Position numbers and translations under genes: made by a program | Shown: piece by piece, positions 35,891 to 43,913 of the stretch | Layout: every line of letters starts with the position of its first letter | Position numbering within the stretch: the first letter of the stretch is position 1 | Origin: Paludibacteraceae bacterium | GTDB taxonomy: Bacteria > Bacteroidota > Bacteroidia > Bacteroidales > Paludibacteraceae | Assembly: GCA_031292565.1 (NCBI GenBank) | Contig: JARLGW010000005.1 | Span: forward strand, 62,001 to 126,000 | DNA length: 64,000 nucleotides | Direction: 5' to 3' | Notes under the pieces: model-generated | What the model saw: the letters and a program-made list of their open reading frames with translations, nothing else | Told to the model about the DNA's origin: nothing | Databases searched by the model: none

Positions 35891-36856
35891 ATGAGTCTTA
35901 CTCTTATCTCTTCGCCCCTGCAAGGGTTTACGGATTATCGTTTCCGAAATGCCTTTAACAAACATTTTGGCGGTATCGACTATTTTTATGCACCGTATAT
36001 TCGTTTAAGTGGTACGCAGGAAATAAAAGCGTCCTATAAGCGTGATATTTTGCCGGAAAACAACGCTGCACTAACGGTGATTCCGCAGGTGATAAGCAAG
36101 GATGCGGACGACCTGCTGCTAGTGGCCGAATTTGTGCAGCAAATGGGTTACCGTGAGCTAAACTGGAACTTGGGTTGCCCCTATCCGATGGTGAGCAAAA
36201 AAGGCATGGGTGCCGGCTTGATAAAGGATAAAGAGAAAATTGTAAAGATATTGGAACTCGTTTCAGCTAAATCAGATATTGAGCTTTCCATTAAAATGCG
36301 TCTAGGTAACGAAAGCCCCGAAGAAGGTGAGCAACTGCTCCCGCTTTTGGATGAATTCCCAATCAAGCATATTATTATTCATCCGCGTCTTGGTACGCAG
36401 CAGTACAAAGGGCATGTTAATCTCACGGCCTTTGAGCGTTGCCTACAACTGAGCAAACATCCTATTATTTACAATGGTGACATTAATTCGGTAGCTACTT
36501 ACCGTAAGTTGCAAGGACGGTTTCCCGACATGCAAACATGGGTGCTTGGGCGAGGCATCATTTCCGATCCCTTTCTTCCTTCCATGATAAAAAGTAACAG
36601 CCTGGAATACCCGACCAATGCCAACGAAATTTTTAGCAAGTTTCACGACACGTTGATGCACGAAAATAGTTTGGCTCTATCGGGCGACAAGCACTTGCTT
36701 CTTAAAATGGCTGCCTATTGGGAATACTTCGCCCTGCTATTTACCAATGCTCACAAGTGCCATAAGAAAATAAAAAAAGCTCAAAGCCTAAGGGCGTACG
36801 AAACCACCGTGAATGAAATTATACGTGGTGAGCAAATTGTGGGGATGCAAGACTAA
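35891..36856 (+). CDS. dus: tRNA-dihydrouridine synthase (DusC/DusB-like)
   Basis: FMN enzyme that reduces uridines in the D-loop of tRNA. The 321-residue protein has the family start SSPLQGFTDYRFRNAF, the catalytic Cys in NWNLGCPYPMVSKKGMGAGL, SIKMRLG, the IIHPRLGTQQYKG FMN region and LGRGIISDPFL near 210. The exact subfamily (tRNA position) is not determined. The start is 4 bp after the thiF stop, so it is probably co-transcribed with the thi operon. Confidence 0.88.
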   Translation: MSLTLISSPLQGFTDYRFRNAFNKHFGGIDYFYAPYIRLSGTQEIKASYKRDILPENNAALTVIPQVISKDADDLLLVAEFVQQMGYRELNWNLGCPYPMVSKKGMGAGLIKDKEKIVKILELVSAKSDIELSIKMRLGNESPEEGEQLLPLLDEFPIKHIIIHPRLGTQQYKGHVNLTAFERCLQLSKHPIIYNGDINSVATYRKLQGRFPDMQTWVLGRGIISDPFLPSMIKSNSLEYPTNANEIFSKFHDTLMHENSLALSGDKHLLLKMAAYWEYFALLFTNAHKCHKKIKKAQSLRAYETTVNEIIRGEQIVGMQD

Positions 36857-36871
36857 GTATTGTTTTGTGAA

Positions 36872-37186
36872 TTATTTTCTATATAGTATTACCCCAACTC
36901 TTTCAATATGTTCCACCAAAGCAGGTTCGGTGATGCGGTCGAAAATAACAAGATCGAATTTGTAGAGAAGCGGGAGTTCGTCCAGCATGACATAAAGCGT
37001 GGTGAGTTCTTGTAAGCCCAGTTTGTCGCCTTTTAAAGCCAAATCAATATCTGAGCCATTACGATAAGTGACCTTGGCACGGGAGCCAAACAGGATAGCT
37101 TCTGTGATATTGTCCACCTGCACAATGGTTTGCACTATGGTATCAAGTTCGGTTTGGCTTAATCCGTAAGGCATGGCATAGTTCAT
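36872..37186 (-). CDS. Minimal nucleotidyltransferase-domain protein (MNT), orphan
   Basis: A 104-residue protein with the NTase fold: the GS-x-x-x-x-x-x-x-x-SDIDL motif is present as GSRAKVTYRNGSDIDLAL (about 37-54), with the third acidic residue in DLVIFDRI. MNT proteins usually pair with a HEPN partner as antitoxin; some AMPylate the HEPN toxin. No HEPN gene is seen on either side (dus ends 15 bp away, tRNA-Val genes lie upstream), so it is an orphan here. The gene looks intact and has no recognisable promoter. Start ATG 37186. Confidence 0.82.
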   Translation of the reverse strand: MNYAMPYGLSQTELDTIVQTIVQVDNITEAILFGSRAKVTYRNGSDIDLALKGDKLGLQELTTLYVMLDELPLLYKFDLVIFDRITEPALVEHIERVGVILYRK

Positions 37187-37275
37187 TTAAGATTAATATC
37201 TACAAAGATAATTTTTTCTGTAAAAAGTTGAGGCTGGGTGTATCTGTATATTTTTTAAAAAAAGACATGGTAGAA

Positions 37276-37306
37276 TTTGCATTTCAAAAAACATCAACTA
37301 TCTTTG
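37276..37306 (+). promoter_or_regulatory. Promoter of the tRNA-Val pair
   Basis: TTTG (37276-37279), 19-bp spacer and TATCTTTG (37299-37306) match the Bacteroidetes consensus in full; the first tRNA begins 25 bp later. Confidence 0.78.
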
Positions 37307-37331
37307 CATCCGCTTTTGAGACGAAGTGTAC

Positions 37332-37406
37332 GGGCGTTTAGCTCAGCTGGTTCAGAGCATCTGCCTTACAAGCAGAGGGTCGGCGGTTCGAATCCGTCAA
37401 CGCCCA
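37332..37406 (+). tRNA. tRNA-Val (anticodon TAC), copy 1
   Basis: 75 nt without CCA. Acceptor GGGCGTT pairs with AACGCCC, anticodon loop CTTACAA, T-arm with GTTCGAATC. Folds into a standard cloverleaf. Confidence 0.95.
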
Positions 37407-37448
37407 CTTTTAAAATTCATACACTTCGTTCAAACTTTTTACAAAAAA

Positions 37449-37523
37449 GGGCGTTTAGCTCAGCTGGTTCAGAGCATCTGCCTTACAAGCAGAGGGTCGG
37501 CGGTTCGAATCCGTCAACGCCCA
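37449..37523 (+). tRNA. tRNA-Val (anticodon TAC), copy 2
   Basis: Identical to copy 1 over all 75 nt, 42 bp downstream, apparently a tandem duplication read from the same promoter. Confidence 0.95.
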
Positions 37524-37587
37524 CTTTTAAGAATTAAGCCTCATGTAAATGGGGCTTTTTTGTTTTCCTAACTTTCCTATAAAATAC

Positions 37588-37595
37588 TATCTTTG
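37588..37595 (+). promoter_or_regulatory. -7 box before the small Cys-rich gene
   Basis: TATCTTTG lies only 8 bp before the ATG at 37604, so the transcript would start at or next to the start codon (leaderless or nearly so). The -33 region has only TTTC at about 20-bp spacing. Confidence 0.5.
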
Positions 37596-37603
37596 CCCCG
37601 CAA

Positions 37604-37933
37604 ATGAAAACAAGATCATTCACACATAAAGTCACGCTGCGTTTCCGTAGATGGTGCCGTAAAGGGTATGCCGCTTTTGGGTCGTTAGGCCGAAGTGTAA
37701 CCATTGGCTGTTTGCAGGCGGATATGTGCGATAAGTCGTTGCAGAAGCAGACTAAGATTTGTTTACCCTGTGATATGTGTTTTTCGTTTGCAGAGATAGC
37801 TGAGGCGGAACAACCCGATTTGCTGCCGGATGACCTACTATCTTTTTTCTTGTTGGCTCCTGTTGTAAATATACCTAAAGCGGTAGTCCCTTTTTCTGTA
37901 AAAGAAATAGGCTTTCGTTTTTATGTGTTATGA
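37604..37933 (+). CDS. Small Cys-rich protein with the F-x-R-W-x-x-K-x-Y motif
   Basis: A 109-residue protein of unknown function. The N-terminal part has RFRRWCRKGYAAFGSLGRSV (about 13-32), matching the N-terminus of the TonB receptor encoded next: aligned residues F, R, W, K, Y, F, S, L, V and G are identical. Six Cys follow a pattern including CLPCDMC, which could bind a metal. There is no clear signal peptide. I recall similar small proteins near cobalamin-type TonB receptors in Bacteroidetes, but could not check this. The start codon lies right at the predicted transcription start. Confidence 0.55.
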   Translation: MKTRSFTHKVTLRFRRWCRKGYAAFGSLGRSVTIGCLQADMCDKSLQKQTKICLPCDMCFSFAEIAEAEQPDLLPDDLLSFFLLAPVVNIPKAVVPFSVKEIGFRFYVL

Positions 37934-37936
37934 TAT

Positions 37937-37976
37937 AAGCGGTTGTTGAGGTTTATCTTCGGCAGCCGCTTTTTTA
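37937..37976 (+). terminator. Terminator-like hairpin between the small gene and the TonB receptor
   Basis: Stem AAGCGGTTG / CAGCCGCTT (37937-37945 with 37963-37971, one G:T pair), 17-nt loop, then a T run. No promoter is visible between it and the receptor ATG at 38002, so it may act as an attenuator. Confidence 0.65.
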
Positions 37977-38001
37977 TTAATTTTTTAAATTCATCAAAAA
38001 A

Positions 38002-40005
38002 ATGGAAAAACAGAAAATGTGTTTCAAACGCTGGACGTGTAAGAGGTATGGCATCTTTGCCTCGTTGAAAAAAGATGTTAGAATGGGCGTGATTAGTTTA
38101 GGTTGCTCTTTGTTGGTAATGGCTTCGCAAGAGGGTTTCGCGCAGACGAAAACCGATTCAATGCAAAGTATCAGGTTGTCCGAAGTGGCGGTAACGGCTC
38201 AACGACAGCAGGTGTACTCCAGCCTGGCCGGTATGGTAACGGTGATGGGTAAGGAGGAAATAGCCAAAGCTCCCGTGCAAACCTTGTCCGACCTGTTGCG
38301 CTACGTGTCAGGCGTGGATATTCGCCAGCGTGGGGCAAACGGGGTACAGTCCGATCTTAGTGTGCGTGGCGGTTCGTTCGACCAGGTGTTGGTGTTGATT
38401 AACGGGGTGAACATTACCGACCCGCAAACGGGGCATTACGCGCTTGATGTGCCGATAGACCTTTCGGCTATCGACCGTATTGAGGTGCTGCAAGGTCCTG
38501 GTTCGAGGGTATTAGGCCCTAACGCGTTTAGCGGGGCTATTAATATCATTACGGGCAGCTCGGAAAAAAGTGGAGTAGGGGCTCAAATAGTGGGGGGCGA
38601 CCACGGGTACATTTACCAGGGTGCCAATGCCACGCTTCGCACGGGTAATGTTACCACGTTTGCCACGGCGTCCAACAGTCGCTCCAATGGGTATATAGAT
38701 GATACTGACTTTGGCATAACGAATGCTTTCGGGCAGGTGCGTGTGGATTCTAAAACGCTGGGTAATGTAAATATTCAAGGGGGATATCAGGATAAGGCGT
38801 ATGGAGCGTATGGCTTTTATTCGCTAAAACCTGCTTATGCCAACGAGTATGAACATACGCGTACTTTTTTTGCCTCGGCAAGCACGGAAAGGTCTTTTGG
38901 TAAATTAACCATTGCCCCCAAAGTATATTGGCGTAGGCATAATGATGAATTTGACCTGTTTAGAGATAACGTGGGTGCATACGTAGGATACACACCAAAC
39001 TACCATCAAACGGATGTAACGGGGGCTGCTGTAACGGCTTCGTATGTTTCCGGGTTGGGTAAAACCTCTTTGGGCTTGGATTATCGCTACGAGCATATTT
39101 ACAGTAATACGTTGGGAGAAGCGATGTCGACTAAGGTGCATGTGCCGTTTGAGGCGGATAGCGTATATTTTACCAAAGAGAAATCAAGAAATAATTTTAA
39201 TGTTTCGTTGGATCATGCCGTGTATTTTGATAAGTTTTCGGCATCGGCAGGTGCGTTATGCAATTATAGTAACGATTTTGGCTCTAATTTTTATTTCGGT
39301 GGCGATCTAGGTTATGCGTTTACTTCAGCTTGGAAAGCGTATGCCTCCGCTAACCAGTCGTTGCGACTGCCCACGTTTACCGATTTGTATTATGTTGCTG
39401 CTACCCAGCAAGGTAATCCTGATTTGAACCCGGAACGGGCAATGACTTACGAGCTGGGATTAAAGTACCATCAAAATCGGTTTAACGGTGGCGTGTCGGC
39501 CTATTACCGCTTAGGCAAGAATGTAATTGACTGGGTGAAGTACACGAGCTCGGATGTGAAATATGTGGCGGTGAATCATGCCGAAGTTGACGCGTTGGGT
39601 GGCGAAAGCTTTATTGAATATTTGCCGAAACAATTTGTGCAACGGGTAAAACTAAGCTATTCGTATTTGCATCTTGATAAGCAAAGCGATGGCTACGATT
39701 CCAAGTACGCGTTGGATTATTTGAAGCATAAAGTGTCGTTGGATATTGACCACGATTTGTATAAGGGCTTCTCGGCTTCGTGGCGTTTTAATTACTCCGA
39801 TAGAGCGGGTAATTATACTGATGCTAATAACGCGCTGGTGGATTATAAACCGTTTTTTTTGACGGATTTACGTTTGCAGTGGACAAATAAAAAGATTACC
39901 ATTTTTGGTGAGGCTACCAATTTGTTCAATGTGAAGTATGCCGATTACGGGGGCGTTGAGCAACCGGGACGATGGATAAAATCGGGAATAAGTGTGAAAC
40001 TATAA
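38002..40005 (+). CDS. TonB-dependent outer membrane receptor
   Basis: A 667-residue TonB-dependent transporter. The plug domain lies at about 60-180 (VTVMGKEEIAKAPVQTLSDL, IDRIEVLQGPGSRVLGPNAF, INIITG), the barrel takes up the rest and ends with the aromatic-poor strand WIKSGISVKL, with YADYGGVEQPGRW near the end. Substrate unknown; the domain layout is BtuB-like. The N-terminus is unusual: about 27 residues with FKRWTCKRYGIFASLKKDV precede the hydrophobic core of the signal peptide (GVISLGCSLLVMASQEGFAQ). No cobalamin riboswitch was found upstream. The start ATG is preceded by an AT-rich leader. Confidence 0.88.
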   Translation: MEKQKMCFKRWTCKRYGIFASLKKDVRMGVISLGCSLLVMASQEGFAQTKTDSMQSIRLSEVAVTAQRQQVYSSLAGMVTVMGKEEIAKAPVQTLSDLLRYVSGVDIRQRGANGVQSDLSVRGGSFDQVLVLINGVNITDPQTGHYALDVPIDLSAIDRIEVLQGPGSRVLGPNAFSGAINIITGSSEKSGVGAQIVGGDHGYIYQGANATLRTGNVTTFATASNSRSNGYIDDTDFGITNAFGQVRVDSKTLGNVNIQGGYQDKAYGAYGFYSLKPAYANEYEHTRTFFASASTERSFGKLTIAPKVYWRRHNDEFDLFRDNVGAYVGYTPNYHQTDVTGAAVTASYVSGLGKTSLGLDYRYEHIYSNTLGEAMSTKVHVPFEADSVYFTKEKSRNNFNVSLDHAVYFDKFSASAGALCNYSNDFGSNFYFGGDLGYAFTSAWKAYASANQSLRLPTFTDLYYVAATQQGNPDLNPERAMTYELGLKYHQNRFNGGVSAYYRLGKNVIDWVKYTSSDVKYVAVNHAEVDALGGESFIEYLPKQFVQRVKLSYSYLHLDKQSDGYDSKYALDYLKHKVSLDIDHDLYKGFSASWRFNYSDRAGNYTDANNALVDYKPFFLTDLRLQWTNKKITIFGEATNLFNVKYADYGGVEQPGRWIKSGISVKL

Positions 40006-40015
40006 AACAAAATAG

Positions 40016-40048
40016 AAAAGGCAGACGGTTAAGTCTGCCTTTTTTTTG
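40016..40048 (+). terminator. Terminator of the TonB receptor gene
   Basis: An 11-bp stem AAAAGGCAGAC / GTCTGCCTTTT (40016-40026 with 40033-40043), 6-nt loop, long T tail. It lies between two convergent genes and could serve both. Confidence 0.9.
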
Positions 40049-40105
40049 AAAAACTTTTGGGATTGGTTGCAAAAGTTTTTCATGATTGGTTGGTAGCCAG
40101 TATCT

Positions 40106-42823
40106 TTATATGCCTTTAAAGTTGCGGATATTATAGCTGAATGTTAGTAAAACATATTGTCGAAGGGTTTCCGTATTGGTTGTTTCAATATACGTGTCAT
40201 TCACGGTTCTGTTTATGCTTTTGTTTTGGTTGAGCAGATCGTAAACGGTAAGCCGGATTTCGGCGGCATTGTTCTTCATGAATTTATAGGCAAGGCTAGC
40301 ATTTAATAGTATGGTAGCTTTGTCATACTCCTCACCTAAGCCTACATAATGATTGAGGTTGGCATCCGATGAAATTACGATATGTTTTGTTGGAACCAGG
40401 GTCACTTTAGCTGTGGCGTTTCCCGAATAATAATTCTCGTTTCCTGTTGTTTGCAGGCTGTTGTTTACCATGTTGTAATTCCCTCTGTACGAAAGGTTAA
40501 AGTCAACGTTTTCGCTTATGTTACTGGCTATGCCTACCGAGCCATTCACACCGTTGGTGGTGGCTATATTTTTCGTTTCGTTAATTATTCCCGGCAATTT
40601 CGTGTAGGCATATCCTCCGTTTAAATTCAGATTGCTTTTAATAAGGTAGATAGGTAAGCTATACCCGGTAGCCACGTTAGCCGTCATGTATCCGCTTAGG
40701 TTCATCGGGCGGGTTAACTTTGCGCCGGAGGTAAGGCTTGCCCCGTTTATGATAACATCGTTTGTTGCCGTGTAGGTTGAGCTGCCTATATAGTTGTTCG
40801 AGAAGCTCGCGTCTGCTCGAATGAAAAACACCTTGGTAAGGGTATAATCCACCGAGCGAAACATGCCCCTAAAGTTGTGGGTATATTGTTGCTCCAAGTC
40901 AGGATTTCCCTGCGTTTGACTTAGGGCGTTGCTATTATCGGTAACGTTTTGCAACTGGGTGATGCTTGGTGTTGTTGTTTGGGCGTTATATCCTGCATGT
41001 ACAAAAGTGCGCTTGTTGATGGTGTAAAACACATCGGAGTGCATCAACCAGTTACGAAAATTCTTGTTGGTGGTTACTGTTTCTGGAAATGTTTCTTCTC
41101 CTTTCAAGGTTTGAACCTGATAATTTCCTTCTATATTAAAATTGAGTTTTTTTCGGTTGAAAAGATACCCTATACCACCTTGTTGCGTGTTGGTAGTTAC
41201 AGTGTAGTTGGTGGATAGGGCTGAATCTATTTTGGTGTAATCGGCTGCCGTTTCATTGTAGAGCTTGGTTGTTTTGTCCGTTTTGTTTTCGGCGGTAGAG
41301 GGGTTGTAGTTGAATCGCAGCAAACTGTACTTGCTTAATGGTTCGGTATAGCTGATGCGGAATGACAAATTCAAATCACTGGCGTTTGTTTTTGCTTCTT
41401 GATTGCTTAGGCTTGAAATGGATTGGCTGGTTCCGTCTTTATTGTTGGCTGTTTGGGATAGGTCAATAAATAAAGATCGGCCTTTTTTAGCAAATCTGTG
41501 GCGGTAAATAATGTCGTTGGAGAAGTTATACCCGCTGTTATCGCTGTTGGAAGTAGTGGTGTTGCCGCTCAACAAGTTGTTGGCGTTGTCGTACGAACCG
41601 ACTTCCGTTTTACCCGAAGCGTTATTTTTTTGTATGCTCAACGATGGTGTAATAAGCAAGCTGCTCATAGAATCCAACTTACCTTCTACGCGCATGTTAA
41701 ATCGGTGATTGTAGTTGTTTGATGCAGTTGTTGATTTTTCTTTGTAGTATTCGCTAGTGGAATCGTTAACGAAATAAGTCCGGTCTGTTTCGGTGCTTGT
41801 TTTATTGTTTGTTTGGTTGTAAAAATAGCTTCCTGTTACTTTCCATCGGTTATTCCATTCGTCGGAGTAATTCATCCCCACGTTGGTATTGGTATTTATC
41901 CCGCTGTTTTGGCCTACCATACTATTGGTGGTTGAGCCTTTGCCACCAGGCATCCCACCCATTTTGCCTACAACCAGAATATCTTGTGCCGAAAAGTTTT
42001 GTTCGTTCATGTTGTTGGTGCCTCCAATAAATGATATTCTCCTTACCCCGTTGAAAAGATTTAAGTTTCCGTTAAATTTATATTTATCGTAGGAACCATA
42101 CCCGGCCAAAAATTTACCAAAGATGCCGTTTCGTTTCTCTTTCTTTGTTTTAAAGTTCAGTGTCTTGGTTGTTTCGCTATCCTTGAATCCGGTGAACTCG
42201 GATTCCTCACTGGCTTTATCGTATAGTTGCACTCTATCAATGATTTCGGCAGGCAGGTTTTTTAGAGCAATGGATGCATCGTTGCCAAAAAATTCTTTAT
42301 TATCCACCAGCACTTTTTTTATTTCTTCGCCGTGGGCTTTAATCGTGCCATTTTCCACGGTTATCCCCGGTAGTTTTTTTACCAGGTCTTCGGCTACCGC
42401 GTCTTTGTTTACTTTAACTGCCGCGGCGTTAAACTCGGTAGTGTCGCCTTTCAATTCGGCAACAACTGTTTTTTGTGTAAAAACAAAAGTGGATAGCACG
42501 TGCGCTTCTTCCTGCATGGCTATCCTCCCGTATTGTATCTTTTGAGGTGATTGAATGCTTAGGTTTTTGTACGTGATTTTATATCCTAATGATGATATTC
42601 TAACAACATAATTTCCGTTTGAAATTTCTTTTAGGATAAAATCACCACCGGGGGCGGAGACAGTTCTTCTAACTACGGAAGAATCACTCTTGCGTAGTAG
42701 GTTCACTGTAACTCCCACCAGCGGCTCATTTTTACTCCCGGCAAGAACACCTTCCACTGAAGATTGTCCAACCACAGCCGTACAGAGTAAAAAGTAAAAA
42801 AAAACCAGAAAAACACACTTCAT
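40106..42823 (-). CDS. Outer membrane beta-barrel protein with carboxypeptidase-regulatory-like domain (TonB receptor-like)
   Basis: A 905-residue outer-membrane protein. After a signal peptide (FLVFFYFLLCTAVVGQ) there is a carboxypeptidase-regulatory-like beta domain (about 20-100, VEGVLAGSKNEPLVGVTVNLLRKSD), a plug-like part (about 130-215, LVKKLPGITVENGTIKAHGEEI and DNKEFFGNDASIALKNLPAEIID) and a very large, Asn/Thr-rich barrel ending in YVLLTFSYNIRNFKGI. The type resembles Bacteroidetes OMP_b-brl_3 proteins, whose cargo is unknown. It lies 37 bp after the lipoprotein gene on the same strand, so they form an operon downstream of the LytTR system. Confidence 0.85.
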   Translation of the reverse strand: MKCVFLVFFYFLLCTAVVGQSSVEGVLAGSKNEPLVGVTVNLLRKSDSSVVRRTVSAPGGDFILKEISNGNYVVRISSLGYKITYKNLSIQSPQKIQYGRIAMQEEAHVLSTFVFTQKTVVAELKGDTTEFNAAAVKVNKDAVAEDLVKKLPGITVENGTIKAHGEEIKKVLVDNKEFFGNDASIALKNLPAEIIDRVQLYDKASEESEFTGFKDSETTKTLNFKTKKEKRNGIFGKFLAGYGSYDKYKFNGNLNLFNGVRRISFIGGTNNMNEQNFSAQDILVVGKMGGMPGGKGSTTNSMVGQNSGINTNTNVGMNYSDEWNNRWKVTGSYFYNQTNNKTSTETDRTYFVNDSTSEYYKEKSTTASNNYNHRFNMRVEGKLDSMSSLLITPSLSIQKNNASGKTEVGSYDNANNLLSGNTTTSNSDNSGYNFSNDIIYRHRFAKKGRSLFIDLSQTANNKDGTSQSISSLSNQEAKTNASDLNLSFRISYTEPLSKYSLLRFNYNPSTAENKTDKTTKLYNETAADYTKIDSALSTNYTVTTNTQQGGIGYLFNRKKLNFNIEGNYQVQTLKGEETFPETVTTNKNFRNWLMHSDVFYTINKRTFVHAGYNAQTTTPSITQLQNVTDNSNALSQTQGNPDLEQQYTHNFRGMFRSVDYTLTKVFFIRADASFSNNYIGSSTYTATNDVIINGASLTSGAKLTRPMNLSGYMTANVATGYSLPIYLIKSNLNLNGGYAYTKLPGIINETKNIATTNGVNGSVGIASNISENVDFNLSYRGNYNMVNNSLQTTGNENYYSGNATAKVTLVPTKHIVISSDANLNHYVGLGEEYDKATILLNASLAYKFMKNNAAEIRLTVYDLLNQNKSINRTVNDTYIETTNTETLRQYVLLTFSYNIRNFKGI

Positions 42824-42860
42824 TACAATCTATGAAAAAAATTAATCACTAGATAATATC

Positions 42861-43769
42861 TTATTGAAACGTAGGCCTTAACTCAAATCTGAAAATGGAT
42901 GGTGTTTGGTTGCTTTGATTCATCCCTTCTCCTCTAGGCATTCCACTTCCTTCGCCCGAACCACCATGTCTTCTGCCTCCATGTCCTTCTCCATCGCCAC
43001 CGAAGCCTCCGCCACCTCCGGGAGGTGGACCGCTGGGCATGTCGCCACCGCCAAAACCGCCGGGAGCTCCGCCATTGTCCAGGCTACCGGGACCTCCGCC
43101 TTTAGGCATTTGTATGTCGCCCATTCGCGAAGCTTCCAAGGTTACTTCAAAGAAAATGGCTTTAGTTGTATCTGATGCCACGATGGTTCTTTTATATAAA
43201 CTTGAGAATGGAATTTTTAACTCGAAAAAGAATGACTTGGGGTCGTTGAGCATTTCGGCTTCGATGCCATATTGGTTTCCTTTAGCCGAGATGGTATCGG
43301 CTTCTTTTCCTCCCCAACCGGTTAATTTGATGCTAGGAGTCATTCGTGGTCTGTTGTTCATTTCTTTCGGATGGAATGAACTGTCAGGCTGTTGTGGCAT
43401 GTCCTGCTTGCTCATCATATCGGGTCTCATTCCCATTGGACGGCCTTTATGAACGGGAAATGTTATAGCAGCCGGGTAATCGTCTTTACCATAGAGGGTA
43501 TCAATAGCTATTTTTACACCTCTTTGTTTTGCCCGCATGATAATGTCATTTTCGTTTGCACTAAAGGCGATGTAAATGTTTTCCCTGTCATTTTTTATTT
43601 CGTAAAACAGCTTACTGTTTTTGTCGTAGTAGCGAAGCGGGGTTCCCCACCCGTCGGCTTTGCCATCTATGGCTACCGGGGTTGGTTGCCATATCATGCT
43701 ATTGTAGGTTTTGGGAGCACAGGCTCCTAAAAGAATAGCGAATGGAATGAATACAAGAAATCTTTTCAT
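42861..43769 (-). CDS. Lipoprotein with a Gly/Pro/Met-rich tail, unknown function
   Basis: A 302-residue predicted lipoprotein: signal peptide FLVFIPFAILLGAC with lipobox Cys at about residue 17, then APKTYNSMIW. Residues about 30-220 look like a beta-sandwich (DGKADGWGTPLRYYDKNSKL, ENIYIAFSANEND), similar to DOMON/CBM9-like binding domains, but this is a guess. Residues about 225-280 are a low-complexity stretch of Gly, Pro, Met and Arg/His-Gly. A first Met/Pro/Asp-rich part (RPMGMRPDMMSKQDMPQQPD) sits around residue 115. The role is unknown. It lies between the LytTR genes and the barrel gene and has its own promoter. Confidence 0.72.
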   Translation of the reverse strand: MKRFLVFIPFAILLGACAPKTYNSMIWQPTPVAIDGKADGWGTPLRYYDKNSKLFYEIKNDRENIYIAFSANENDIIMRAKQRGVKIAIDTLYGKDDYPAAITFPVHKGRPMGMRPDMMSKQDMPQQPDSSFHPKEMNNRPRMTPSIKLTGWGGKEADTISAKGNQYGIEAEMLNDPKSFFFELKIPFSSLYKRTIVASDTTKAIFFEVTLEASRMGDIQMPKGGGPGSLDNGGAPGGFGGGDMPSGPPPGGGGGFGGDGEGHGGRRHGGSGEGSGMPRGEGMNQSNQTPSIFRFELRPTFQ

Positions 43770-43805
43770 CGTTTGCTAAATAGTAGTTATTCAATTTTGA
43801 TGAAA

Positions 43806-43836
43806 CAAAACTATTCACAATGAGTATGGATTGAAA
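43806..43836 (-). promoter_or_regulatory. Promoter of the lipoprotein/barrel operon
   Basis: On the minus strand TAGTTTTG (43806-43813) matches TAnnTTTG; 19 bp upstream lies TTTC (43833-43836), near the -33 consensus. Start codon 37 bp downstream. Confidence 0.6.
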
Positions 43837-43841
43837 ATGAA

Positions 43842-43875
43842 ATAGACGAAGTGGATATTTTTATAGACGAAATGG
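43842..43875. promoter_or_regulatory. Two direct repeats, likely LytTR operator
   Basis: ATAGACGAAGTGG (43842-43854) and ATAGACGAAATGG (43863-43875) share 12 of 13 bases, start 21 bp apart (two helix turns) and lie just upstream of the -33 position. LytTR regulators bind such tandem direct repeats. The stop codon of the adjacent lytTR gene is at 43914. Confidence 0.68.
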
Positions 43876-43913
43876 CGTTTATTTTAACAAATAAGGCAGG
43901 AACCGGTTTTATG

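Noticed and set aside
37277-37571. Open frames across the tRNA-Val region
   Set aside because: They are translations of the two identical tRNA genes, with the typical LAQLVQSICLTSRGSAVRI pattern, not real proteins.
37524-38001. Cobalamin riboswitch in front of the TonB receptor
   Set aside because: No B12-box or typical long structured leader is seen; the space is taken by a coding-like small gene and a terminator hairpin.
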